Source: CAIWHR01 sp963726765 (GTDB lineage: Bacteria > Pseudomonadota > Gammaproteobacteria > Burkholderiales > Casimicrobiaceae). Taken from it: DNA of 64,000 nucleotides. The notes beneath the pieces are model-generated. The model saw only the letters and a program-made list of their open reading frames with translations. It had not been told where the DNA came from and did not search any database. Where the stretch lies: assembly GCA_963726765.1 (NCBI GenBank), contig CAVSDH010000011.1, positions 558,001 to 622,000 on the forward strand, given 5' to 3'. Position numbers and translations under genes: made by a program. Positions 48,739 through 56,797 of this stretch are shown here, piece by piece; position 1 is the stretch's first letter; the number at the start of each line of letters is the position of its first letter.

Positions 48739-50007
48739 ATGCAACGCAGAAATTTCATCAAGCGGATGGCACTCTCTGCCGCGCTAGCCGCCGTCGGCCT
48801 GGCTGCCGCCACGCAGGCAACCGCCGCCGATACGATCAAGGTCGGCGTGCTGCATTCGCTGTCGGGAACGATGGCCATCAGTGAAACCGTTCTCAAGGAC
48901 GTCGCGCTGATGACGATCGACGAGATCAACGCGAAGGGCGGCCTTCTCGGCAAGAAGCTCGAGCCGGTGGTCGTCGATCCCGCGTCCAACTGGCCGCTGT
49001 TCGCCGAAAAGGCGCGGCAGCTCATTTCGCAGGACAAGGTCGCCGCGGTGTTCGGATGCTGGACCTCGGTGTCACGCAAGTCGGTGCTGCCGGTGTTCGA
49101 GGAACTGAATGGTGTCCTGTTCTACCCGGTGCAGTACGAAGGCGAAGAGCTTTCGAAGAACGTGTTCTACACCGGTGCCGCGCCCAACCAGCAGGCAATA
49201 CCTGCGGTCGAATACCTGATGAGCAAGGAAGGGGGCGGCGCCAAGCGCTGGGTGCTGCTCGGCACCGACTACGTCTACCCGCGCACGACGAACAAGATCC
49301 TGCGCGCGTTCCTGAAGTCGAAGGGCGTCGAGGACAAGGACATCGACGAGAAGTACACGCCGTTCGGCCACAGCGACTACCAGACGATCGTCGCCGACAT
49401 CAAGAAGTTCGCCGCCGGCGGCAAGACTGCCGTGGTCTCGACGATCAACGGCGATTCGAATGTGCCCTTCTACAAGGAGCTCGGCAATGCGGGCCTCAAG
49501 GCAACCGATGTCCCGGTCGTGGCGTTCTCGGTGGGTGAGGAAGAGCTCCGCGGCGTCGACACGAATCCGCTGGTCGGCCATCTTGCGGCGTGGAACTACT
49601 TCATGTCGCTCAAGAATCCGGTCAACGACGAATTCAAGAAGAAGTGGGCTGCATATGCCAAGGCCAAGAAGCTGCCCGGGGCCGACAGGCCGCTGACCAA
49701 CGATCCGATGGAAGCGACCTATGTCGGCATGATGATGTGGGCGCAGGCCGTCACCAAGGCCAAGTCGACCGAGCCGGACAAGGTCATCGCCGCGATGGCG
49801 GGACAGAAGTTCAACGCGCCCAACGGCTTCGAAGTCAAGATGGACGAGAAGAATCACCATCTGTGGAAGCCGGTGTTCATCGGTGAAGTGCAGAAGGATG
49901 GGCAGTTCAACGTGGTCTGGAAGACCAAGGGCCCCATCCGGGCGCAGCCGTGGAGCCAGTTCATCGCCGGCAACGAAATCAAGAAGGACGAACCCGACAA
50001 GAAATAG
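48739..50007 (+). CDS. urtA: Urea ABC transporter substrate-binding protein UrtA
   Basis: UrtA is the periplasmic binding protein of the high-affinity urea uptake system. The 422-residue product has a twin-arginine-type signal (QRRNFIKRMALSAALAAVGLA) and a leucine-binding-type fold. Family sequence includes KVGVLHSLSGTMAISE, VFGCWTSVSRKSVLPVFEE, LNGVLFYPVQYEGEE, and TDYVYPRTTNKILRAFL. It begins a urtABCDE operon; urease genes are not in this window. Confidence 0.96.
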   Translation: MQRRNFIKRMALSAALAAVGLAAATQATAADTIKVGVLHSLSGTMAISETVLKDVALMTIDEINAKGGLLGKKLEPVVVDPASNWPLFAEKARQLISQDKVAAVFGCWTSVSRKSVLPVFEELNGVLFYPVQYEGEELSKNVFYTGAAPNQQAIPAVEYLMSKEGGGAKRWVLLGTDYVYPRTTNKILRAFLKSKGVEDKDIDEKYTPFGHSDYQTIVADIKKFAAGGKTAVVSTINGDSNVPFYKELGNAGLKATDVPVVAFSVGEEELRGVDTNPLVGHLAAWNYFMSLKNPVNDEFKKKWAAYAKAKKLPGADRPLTNDPMEATYVGMMMWAQAVTKAKSTEPDKVIAAMAGQKFNAPNGFEVKMDEKNHHLWKPVFIGEVQKDGQFNVVWKTKGPIRAQPWSQFIAGNEIKKDEPDKK

Positions 50008-50095
50008 GTTCCTGCGTGCAGCACGCGCCGCGGGCGGCAGCTTCCGAACACGGGTTGCCGCCCGCGCCACATTTGAAGTTTCCAACCCGTCGCAG

Positions 50096-51721
50096 ATGAT
50101 TCTTCCGTTCGCCATGCTTCTCCGCCGTCTGCCGTGTCTTGTCGTGACGCTTGCACTGGCCGCCGGTCAGTGCGGCGCGCTCGTAATCGCGCCGGAACTC
50201 GCCAGGGACCTCGCGCTCGGGGAAAACGACGCCAAGGTGCAGGCGATCAACACGCTCGCGGCGTCCGGCGGCGCCGACGCGCTCGCCGCGCTGCAGGCGC
50301 TGTCCGGCGGCGAGATCCAGACTGCGGGCGAGCAGGTCCTGTGGGTCAAGGACGGCAAGGCGACCGACCTTGCGACCGGGAAGGCGGTGGCTCCGTTGCC
50401 CGAGGCTCGCGACGACGTCGTCCTCAACAACCGCGTGCGTCGCGATCTGGCAACGGCGATCGCTGCGCTGAAGCTGACGGCGTCCGATCGATCCGTCCGG
50501 CTCGCCGCCGCCACGGAGCTGCAAAGCGGCGCCGACGAATCGATGCTGCCCGCGATCGAAAGGGCGCAGGCGAACGAATCCGACCCCGAGATCAAGTCGC
50601 TGCTGACGCTGACGCAGGCGACGATACAGCTCTCGAGCCGCGACAAACCGCAACGCATCGCGGCGATCCGTGCGCTGGCGGAAAGTCGCGACCCGAAGAC
50701 CAAGATGCTGCTGCTGCCTCTCCTCGAAAGGAAGGCGGCCGGTTTTGTCGAACCCGACAGCGACGTGCGCGCCGAGGCCGAGCTGTCGCTGCGAGCCATC
50801 GAAAGCCGGCTTGCGATCGGCGAGACGATCGGCCGGATATTCAGCGGCATCAGCCTCGGCAGCATCCTGCTTCTCGCGGCACTCGGGCTCGCGATCACCT
50901 ACGGACTGATGGGGGTGATCAACATGGCGCACGGCGAGCTCATCATGATCGGCGCCTACGCGACGTACGTCGTGCAGAATTTCTTCCGCGCCCATCTGCC
51001 GCAGGCGTTCGACGCGTATCTCGTCGCCGCGATCCCTGTTGCATTCGCCACGTCGGCGCTGGTCGGGATGGCGCTCGAGCGCAGCGTCATCCGCTTCCTC
51101 TACGGGCGGCCGCTGGAGACGCTGCTCGCCACCTGGGGCATCAGCCTCATCCTCATCCAGTCGATGCGTACGCTCTTCGGCGCGCAGAACGTCCAGGTCG
51201 AGAATCCGAACTGGATGTCCGGCGGCATCGCGCTGATGCCGAATCTCGTGCTGCCGTGGAATCGGATCGCGATCATCGTCTTCGCCGCCGTCGTGGTCGT
51301 GCTGATCTCGCTGCTGCTCACCCGCACGCGGCTCGGGCTCTTCGTGCGCGGCGTCACCCAAAACCGGGGGATGGCGAGCGCGCTCGGCGTGCCGACGAAT
51401 CGCGTGGACATGTACGCGTTCGGGCTGGGCTCGGGTGTGGCCGGACTCGCGGGCTGCGTGCTTTCGCAGATCGGCAACGTCGGACCCGATCTCGGCCAGA
51501 GCTACATCGTCGACTCGTTCATGGTGGTCGTGCTGGGCGGCGTCGGTCAGCTCGCCGGGACCGTGTATGCCGCCATGGGTCTCGGGATCGTCAACAAGCT
51601 GCTCGAGGCATGGTCGGGCGCGGTGCTCGCCAAGATCGCCGTGCTGGTGTTCATCATCGTCTTCATCCAGAAGCGGCCGCAGGGACTCTTCGCGCTCAAG
51701 GGCCGGATGGCCGAAGGCTGA
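50096..51721 (+). CDS. urtB: Urea ABC transporter permease UrtB
   Basis: The 541-residue product combines an N-terminal signal sequence and helical periplasmic region (about residues 25-240, HEAT-like with repeated alanine-rich helices) with a LivH-type permease (about 245-540). The region ITYGLMGVINMAHGELIMIGAYATY is typical of the permease. The long N-terminal extension is normal for UrtB and distinguishes it from LivH. ATG 50096 is used; ATG 50114 is possible. The gap after urtA is 88 bases. Confidence 0.94.
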   Translation: MILPFAMLLRRLPCLVVTLALAAGQCGALVIAPELARDLALGENDAKVQAINTLAASGGADALAALQALSGGEIQTAGEQVLWVKDGKATDLATGKAVAPLPEARDDVVLNNRVRRDLATAIAALKLTASDRSVRLAAATELQSGADESMLPAIERAQANESDPEIKSLLTLTQATIQLSSRDKPQRIAAIRALAESRDPKTKMLLLPLLERKAAGFVEPDSDVRAEAELSLRAIESRLAIGETIGRIFSGISLGSILLLAALGLAITYGLMGVINMAHGELIMIGAYATYVVQNFFRAHLPQAFDAYLVAAIPVAFATSALVGMALERSVIRFLYGRPLETLLATWGISLILIQSMRTLFGAQNVQVENPNWMSGGIALMPNLVLPWNRIAIIVFAAVVVVLISLLLTRTRLGLFVRGVTQNRGMASALGVPTNRVDMYAFGLGSGVAGLAGCVLSQIGNVGPDLGQSYIVDSFMVVVLGGVGQLAGTVYAAMGLGIVNKLLEAWSGAVLAKIAVLVFIIVFIQKRPQGLFALKGRMAEG

Positions 51722-51736
51722 CGGCCCGATGTCCGC

Positions 51737-52879
51737 GTGACCACCATGAATGCTCCGCTCCCGCTGCCGCTGCGCGTGCCGCTGATGGCGCCCGCGCATC
51801 CGGTGCTGACCCGGCCCGGATGGATTGCCTACGTCGTCAGCGCCTATGTCGTGCTCGTGCTGATGCCGTCGGCGTACCTGCTGCTGCCGGCCGATCATCC
51901 GCTGCACCTGTCCGATTACACCGTGACGCTGACCGGCAAGATCATGTGCTACGCGATGGTGGCGCTCGCGATGGACCTGATCTGGGGCTATGCCGGCATC
52001 CTGTCGCTCGGGCACGGGCTTTTCTTCGCGCTGGGCGGCTATGCGATGGGGATGTACCTCATGCGCTCGATCGGGCGCGAGGGCGTCTACCACAGCGATC
52101 TCCCCGACTTCATGGTGTTCCTCGACTGGAAGGCCTATCCCTGGTACTGGAGCCTCACCGACCAGTTCTGGTTTGCGGCGCTGCTCGTCGTGCTGGTGCC
52201 CGGACTGCTCGCGTTCGTGTTCGGCTTCTTCGCGTTCCGCTCGCGGATCAAGGGCGTCTACTTCTCGATCATCACGCAGGCGCTGACGTACGCGTTCATG
52301 CTGCTCTTCTTCCGCAACGACACGGGCTTCGGCGGGAACAACGGCTTCACCGATTTCAAGCGCATCCTCGGCTTCCCGATCGCGGCACCCTCGACGCGCG
52401 CCGCGCTCTTCATCGCCACGGGCATGGCGCTCCTCGCGTCGCTGCTGCTCTGCCGCTACATCGTCACCTCCAAGCTCGGGCGCGTGCTGACCGCGATCCG
52501 CGACGCGGAGAGCCGGGCGATGTTCATCGGCTACAACCCGCTCTGGTACAAGCTCTTCGTGTGGACGCTCTCGGCCGTGCTCTGCGGCGTCGCCGGCGCG
52601 CTCTACGTGCCGCAGGTCGGGATCATCAATCCCGGCGAGATGTCGCCCGCGAACTCGATCGAAATCGCGATCTGGACCGCGGTCGGCGGCCGCGGCACGT
52701 TGATAGGTCCCATCGCCGGCGCGTTCCTCGTCAATGGCGCCAAGAGCTGGTTCACGCAGGCGTTCCCCGAATTCTGGCTGTTCTTCCTCGGCCTGCTGTT
52801 CGTTCTCGTCACGCTGTTCCTGCCCGCCGGCGTGATCGGACTCGTGCGGCGCCGGCCATGGCAGCGGGGGACGCAATGA
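51737..52879 (+). CDS. urtC: Urea ABC transporter permease UrtC
   Basis: The 380-residue LivM-type permease forms the channel together with UrtB. It has about ten hydrophobic helices and family blocks LIWGYAGILSLGHGLFFALGGYAMGMYL, NDTGFGGNNGFTDFK and TAVGGRGTLIGPIAGAFLVNGAKSW. The start is GTG 51737, 15 bases after urtB; ATG 51746 is also possible. The stop overlaps the urtD ATG by 4 bases. Confidence 0.95.
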   Translation: MTTMNAPLPLPLRVPLMAPAHPVLTRPGWIAYVVSAYVVLVLMPSAYLLLPADHPLHLSDYTVTLTGKIMCYAMVALAMDLIWGYAGILSLGHGLFFALGGYAMGMYLMRSIGREGVYHSDLPDFMVFLDWKAYPWYWSLTDQFWFAALLVVLVPGLLAFVFGFFAFRSRIKGVYFSIITQALTYAFMLLFFRNDTGFGGNNGFTDFKRILGFPIAAPSTRAALFIATGMALLASLLLCRYIVTSKLGRVLTAIRDAESRAMFIGYNPLWYKLFVWTLSAVLCGVAGALYVPQVGIINPGEMSPANSIEIAIWTAVGGRGTLIGPIAGAFLVNGAKSWFTQAFPEFWLFFLGLLFVLVTLFLPAGVIGLVRRRPWQRGTQ

Positions 52880-53700
52880 CCGCGCTGCACACGGTCGACA
52901 GCGGCGCCGCGGGCCTTGCCCAATCGGGAATGCGCATCGCCGGCGCCGGCGTGGACACGACGCACGGTCCGATCCTCTACCTCGACGGCATCACGGTCAG
53001 CTTCGACGGCTTCAAGGCGCTGAACGACCTGTCGCTGACGATCGAGGACGGCGAGCTCCGCTGCATCATCGGACCGAACGGCGCGGGCAAGACCACGATG
53101 ATGGACGTGATCACCGGCAAGACGCGGCCGGATGCGGGCACCGTCTTTTTTGGTCAGACGATCGACCTCGCCCAGCTCACGGAACCGCAGATCGCGCATG
53201 CGGGCATCGGGCGCAAGTTCCAGAAACCGACCGTCTTCGAGCAGCACACGGTATTCGAGAATCTCGAGCTCGCGATGAAGGCCGACAAGCGTGTGCGCGG
53301 AACGGTTCAGGCGCGACTTTCGTCCACCGATCTCGGCCGGATCGGGGAGACGCTCGCGCAGATACAGCTCGCGGATGCCGCGGGACGGCTTGCGGGACTG
53401 CTGTCGCACGGTCAGAAGCAATGGCTGGAGATCGGCATGCTGCTGATGCAGGAACCGCGCCTGCTGCTTCTCGACGAGCCGGTCGCCGGCATGACCGACG
53501 ACGAGACGATGCGCACCGCGGAGCTCTGCCAGTCGCTCGCCGGACGGCACTCGGTCGTCGTCGTCGAGCACGACATGGACTTCATCGCGAAGATCGCGCG
53601 CAAGGTCACCGTGCTGCATGAAGGGAGCGTGCTCGCGGAAGGGCCGATGGACGTCGTGCAGGCGGATCCGCGGGTGATCGAGGTCTACCTGGGACGCTGA
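52876..53700 (+). CDS. urtD: Urea ABC transporter ATP-binding protein UrtD
   Basis: The 274-residue ABC ATPase has an N-terminal extension of about 35 residues. Walker A is GPNGAGKTTMMD near residue 66, the signature is the LSHGQKQWLEIGM variant of LSGGQ, Walker B is LLLLDEPVAGM, and the switch histidine is in VVVEHDMDF. GRKFQKPTVFEQHTVFENLELA is typical of UrtD. It follows urtC directly and is separated from urtE by a short repeat-bearing gap. Confidence 0.95.
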   Translation: MTALHTVDSGAAGLAQSGMRIAGAGVDTTHGPILYLDGITVSFDGFKALNDLSLTIEDGELRCIIGPNGAGKTTMMDVITGKTRPDAGTVFFGQTIDLAQLTEPQIAHAGIGRKFQKPTVFEQHTVFENLELAMKADKRVRGTVQARLSSTDLGRIGETLAQIQLADAAGRLAGLLSHGQKQWLEIGMLLMQEPRLLLLDEPVAGMTDDETMRTAELCQSLAGRHSVVVVEHDMDFIAKIARKVTVLHEGSVLAEGPMDVVQADPRVIEVYLGR

Positions 53701-53705
53701 AATGA

Positions 53706-53753
53706 GACGACCCCCACGCTCGCTGCGCTCGCTGCCCCTGAGGGGGCGCCGTC
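53706..53753. repeat. REP-like palindromic element between urtD and urtE
   Basis: The gap between urtD and urtE holds a tandem 9-base repeat GCTCGCTGC (53718-53726 and 53727-53735). Around it lies an imperfect stem with outer arms GACG (53706-53709) and CGTC (53750-53753) and C-run/G-run pairing. Similar C-rich GCTCGCTGCGCTCGCTGC elements occur many times in Burkholderiales genomes, from memory. It lies inside an operon, so it may act as an mRNA hairpin. Confidence 0.6.
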
Positions 53754-53783
53754 GTTGGCTTGGGGCGGCCCGGCGCCACCGGC

Positions 53784-54476
53784 ATGCTGACCGTCACCTC
53801 CCTCAACCAGTACTACGGCGGCAGCCACACGCTGCGCGACGTGGCGTTCGAGGCGCCCTCCGGCGCCGTCACGACGATCCTCGGCCGCAACGGCGTCGGC
53901 AAGACGACGCTGCTGAAGTGCCTGGCGGGCCTGCTGCCGGCGCGTTCCGGCGCCATCCGCTTCGACGGCGTCGACGTCACGTCGCTGCCTCCGCACCAGC
54001 GCGCGCGGCTCGGGTTCGGTTATGTTCCGCAGGGACGCGAGATCTTCCCGCGGCTTTCCGTGCTGGAAAATCTTCGTCTCGGTCTCGCGACGCGCCCGGC
54101 AGGCACGCCGATTCCCGAGCGCATCTTCGAAATGTTCCCGGTGCTGCGCGACATGCTGAATCGACGCGGCGGCGATCTCTCCGGCGGCCAGCAGCAGCAG
54201 CTGGCGATCGGCCGCGCGCTCGCGATGAACCCGAAGCTGCTCGTTCTGGACGAGCCCACCGAGGGCATTCAGCCGTCGATCATCAAGGACATCGAGCGGG
54301 CCATCAGGCGCCTTGCCGCCGAGGGTGAAATGGCGATCCTTCTGGTCGAGCAGTACTACGATTTCGCTCGCTCGCTCGCCGACCGTTACGTCGTCCTGTC
54401 GCGCGGCGAGGTGATCAAGACCGGCAAGGGCGCCGACATGGATGCGGATGGCGTGCGGGCCTGTTTGACGGTCTGA
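53784..54476 (+). CDS. urtE: Urea ABC transporter ATP-binding protein UrtE
   Basis: The 230-residue LivF-type ABC ATPase has Walker A GRNGVGKTTLLKCL near residue 35, Q-loop region FGYVPQGREIFP, signature LSGGQQQQLAIGRAL, Walker B LLVLDEPTEGIQPS and H-loop region LLVEQYYDFA. ATG 53784 (MLTVTSLNQYYGGSHTL) matches the family; an in-frame start 24 bases upstream falls in the repeat and is unlikely. It ends the urt operon. Confidence 0.95.
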   Translation: MLTVTSLNQYYGGSHTLRDVAFEAPSGAVTTILGRNGVGKTTLLKCLAGLLPARSGAIRFDGVDVTSLPPHQRARLGFGYVPQGREIFPRLSVLENLRLGLATRPAGTPIPERIFEMFPVLRDMLNRRGGDLSGGQQQQLAIGRALAMNPKLLVLDEPTEGIQPSIIKDIERAIRRLAAEGEMAILLVEQYYDFARSLADRYVVLSRGEVIKTGKGADMDADGVRACLTV

Positions 54477-54568
54477 CTCGCGTCAACCTCGGCCCCGGAC
54501 AATCGTGTCCGCGGGCATTTGTGCAGCAAATTCAACGAGTACCCGGCGGTCCCGCGCGGACCGGACCG

Positions 54569-54582
54569 TTGATTTCGATCAA
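54569..54582 (+). promoter_or_regulatory. FNR/Anr binding site upstream of hemN
   Basis: TTGAT (54569-54573), TTCG, ATCAA (54578-54582) is an exact match to the FNR/Anr consensus TTGAT-N4-ATCAA. It lies 69 bases before the hemN ATG, in a spot suited to activation. HemN is oxygen-independent and is commonly under FNR-type control, so the site and gene agree. No FNR gene lies in the window. Confidence 0.8.
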
Positions 54583-54651
54583 GGTTGCCTGTAACGGGAC
54601 CTGTGACAATCGGATCGTTCGCGGGAGTACCACCGCTTATCGGGAGCTGCA

Positions 54652-56049
54652 ATGGCCATCGCCGCCGCAGCCGACCTCGTCCTCGACACCGCCCTGGTGA
54701 AGAAATACGACGGGTTCGGCCCTCGTTACACCTCGTATCCCACCGCAGATCGTTTCAAGGCCGGCGTCACCGCCGTGCACTACGCCGACGCGCTCCAGGC
54801 AAGGAACCACGAGCGGCCCACGGCGCCGCTGTCGCTCTACGTGCACGTCCCGTTCTGCAACACGATCTGCTACTACTGCGCGTGCAACAAGGTCATCACC
54901 AAGGATCACGGGCGCTCCGCGAAGTACATCAATTACGTCGGACGCGAAATCGGGATCGTCAGCGGTCTCGTCGAAGGCGGCCCGAAGGTCGAGCAGCTGC
55001 ACTGGGGCGGCGGCACGCCGACGTTCCTTTCGCGCGACGAGATGTCGATGCTGATGGGGATGCTGCGCGACGGATTCGAGTTCGCTCCGGACGCCGAAGT
55101 GTCGATCGAGGTCGACCCGCGCAAGGTGAGCGCCGACACCATCGCGTTCCTCGGCGAGCTCGGCTTCAACCGGATCTCGGTCGGCATCCAGGACTTCGAC
55201 CCGGTCGTGCAGGAGGCGGTCAACCGGATCCAGACCGAGGCCGAGACGATGACGGTCATCGACGCCGCGCGGAGCAACGGCTTCGTGTCGGTCAATGCCG
55301 ACCTCATCTACGGGCTGCCGAAGCAGTCGGTGGAGGGGTTTTCGGCGACGCTCGACAAGGTGATCGCGGTCGGTCCCGATCGCATCGCGCTCTACAGCTA
55401 CGCCCACGTGCCGCACCTGTTCAAGCCGCAGCGCCGCATCGACATCGACATGCTGCCTGCGCCGGAGACCAAGCTCGCGATCCTGGCGCTCGCGATCGAG
55501 AAGCTCGGGAAAGCGGGCTACGTCTACATCGGGATGGATCACTTCGCCAAGCCCGCCGACGAGCTCGCGGTCGCGCAGAGCGAGCGCAAGCTCCACCGCA
55601 ATTTCCAGGGCTACTCGACGAAGCCGGACTGCGACATGCTGGCCTTCGGCATCTCGGCGATCGGCAAGGTCGGCGCGTCCTACATCGCCAACGTCAAGAC
55701 GCTCGACGAATATTACGAGCGGCTCGACGCGGGCACGCTGCCGGTGATGCGCGGCGTCGAGCTCAACGCCGACGACCTGATCCGCCGCGACGTCATCCAG
55801 AAGCTCATGTGCAACTTCGAGCTCGATTTCGACGAGCTGGGCAGGCACTACGGGATCCCGTTCGCCGACTACTTCGCGCCCGACCTCGCGGCGCTGAAGC
55901 CGCTCGCCGCCGACGGCCTGGTCGACCTCACCGACCGCGACGTCAAGGTGACGATGCGCGGCCGGCTGCTCGTGCGCACGGTCGCGATGCAGTTCGACCG
56001 CTACCTGCGCGAGGCGCAGCAGAAGGCGCAGTACTCGCGGGTGATCTGA
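54652..56049 (+). CDS. hemN: Oxygen-independent coproporphyrinogen III oxidase HemN
   Basis: A 465-residue radical SAM enzyme that makes protoporphyrinogen IX without oxygen. The iron-sulphur motif is C-x3-C-x2-C-x-C in PFCNTICYYCACNK near residue 65. WGGGTPTFLS, GFNRISVGIQDFDPVVQEAVNR and the HemN-type GMDHFAKPADELAVAQ follow. The C-terminal HemN domain includes RRDVIQKLMCNFELDF. The exact FNR box upstream implies induction at low oxygen. HemN rather than HemW is supported by the length and the CxxxCxxCxC pattern. Confidence 0.96.
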   Translation: MAIAAAADLVLDTALVKKYDGFGPRYTSYPTADRFKAGVTAVHYADALQARNHERPTAPLSLYVHVPFCNTICYYCACNKVITKDHGRSAKYINYVGREIGIVSGLVEGGPKVEQLHWGGGTPTFLSRDEMSMLMGMLRDGFEFAPDAEVSIEVDPRKVSADTIAFLGELGFNRISVGIQDFDPVVQEAVNRIQTEAETMTVIDAARSNGFVSVNADLIYGLPKQSVEGFSATLDKVIAVGPDRIALYSYAHVPHLFKPQRRIDIDMLPAPETKLAILALAIEKLGKAGYVYIGMDHFAKPADELAVAQSERKLHRNFQGYSTKPDCDMLAFGISAIGKVGASYIANVKTLDEYYERLDAGTLPVMRGVELNADDLIRRDVIQKLMCNFELDFDELGRHYGIPFADYFAPDLAALKPLAADGLVDLTDRDVKVTMRGRLLVRTVAMQFDRYLREAQQKAQYSRVI

Positions 56050-56797
56050 GCCGGGCGGTCGGCGGGCTTCCCACGCCGTCGCCAACAAGTCATTGGCCCC
56101 GCGAAGTGCGGCGATCCCGCCGCACGCGCCCGTTCGTCTGCTCGCCCGGCGACCCGATGCGTGCGCCGCACCGCAGCCGGTTCGCAGCCTCCGCCTGACA
56201 TTTTCTTACATTTCGCTGACGAACTTGCCTCGCGATTCTGCGGAAGGTGTCGTCAACAAAGGAAGGCGCCGGGTTCGCCTGACGAGCGCGCCCTGCTAGG
56301 TGAGCTGGCGCGACTGCCATCAGGGGACCTCGAGTTGTTGACGACGACTCGGAGAAAATGTCGCGCCGTGCGCACGTGGTCCCGGACTCGGGAATGACCC
56401 CTCGGCCCCGGTTGTTCGCTTCGCGCAGCGCAAATGTCCCCGTCATGCTCACGTCATAGATGATGAAATGGGTGAATTACCCTATTGACATCACGGGCGG
56501 TCGATGCGCATATGCAACGCTCACGGAATTGAGAAATTCACGGTCACGCGGGCCCGGTTCGCGCACTCGCCGTTGCAGTCCGACAGCTGTCGGGTCGGCG
56601 CGAGGGCCCGGGCGGACAGAATGTGCGGTTGCGGCCTCGTGCGGCTGAACTTGAGGGATTGGCGGATGCAAAGATCGTTCGTGCCCGTCCGCGGGCAGGC
56701 GATTCGATGTTCCGCGATGGATCGTCACAGCAATGCCGGTGATGCAACTCGTCGGAAGTTTGTCGGAATCATTTCAGGATCAACGGAGAAACAGTCC
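56050..56797. other. Long non-coding gap with a possible promoter for the secreted protein gene
   Basis: This 748-base stretch has no reading frame I accept as a gene. The left part holds the hemN hairpin. The right part holds a dyad GGGT (56470-56473) and ACCC (56479-56482), directly beside TTGACA (56485-56490). GCATAT (56508-56513) follows with 17-base spacing. That is a possible promoter, with a long leader of about 280 bases before the downstream ATG. Base composition falls from GC-rich to more mixed towards the right. Confidence 0.35.
56106..56125 (+). terminator. Perfect hairpin downstream of hemN
   Basis: Arms GTGCGGCG (56106-56113) and CGCCGCAC (56118-56125) with a 4-base loop lie 57 bases after the hemN stop. 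No T-run follows, so it could be a weak or factor-assisted terminator, or an mRNA 3' stabiliser. Confidence 0.4.

Noticed and set aside
49979..52876. A 965-codon open frame opposite urtB and urtC
   Set aside because: The product is rich in H, R, E and D without recognisable folds, while the plus strand carries well-matched urea permeases.
53718..53735. CRISPR-like repeats at the tandem GCTCGCTGC units
   Set aside because: There are two adjacent 9-base units with no spacers, and no cas genes are present.
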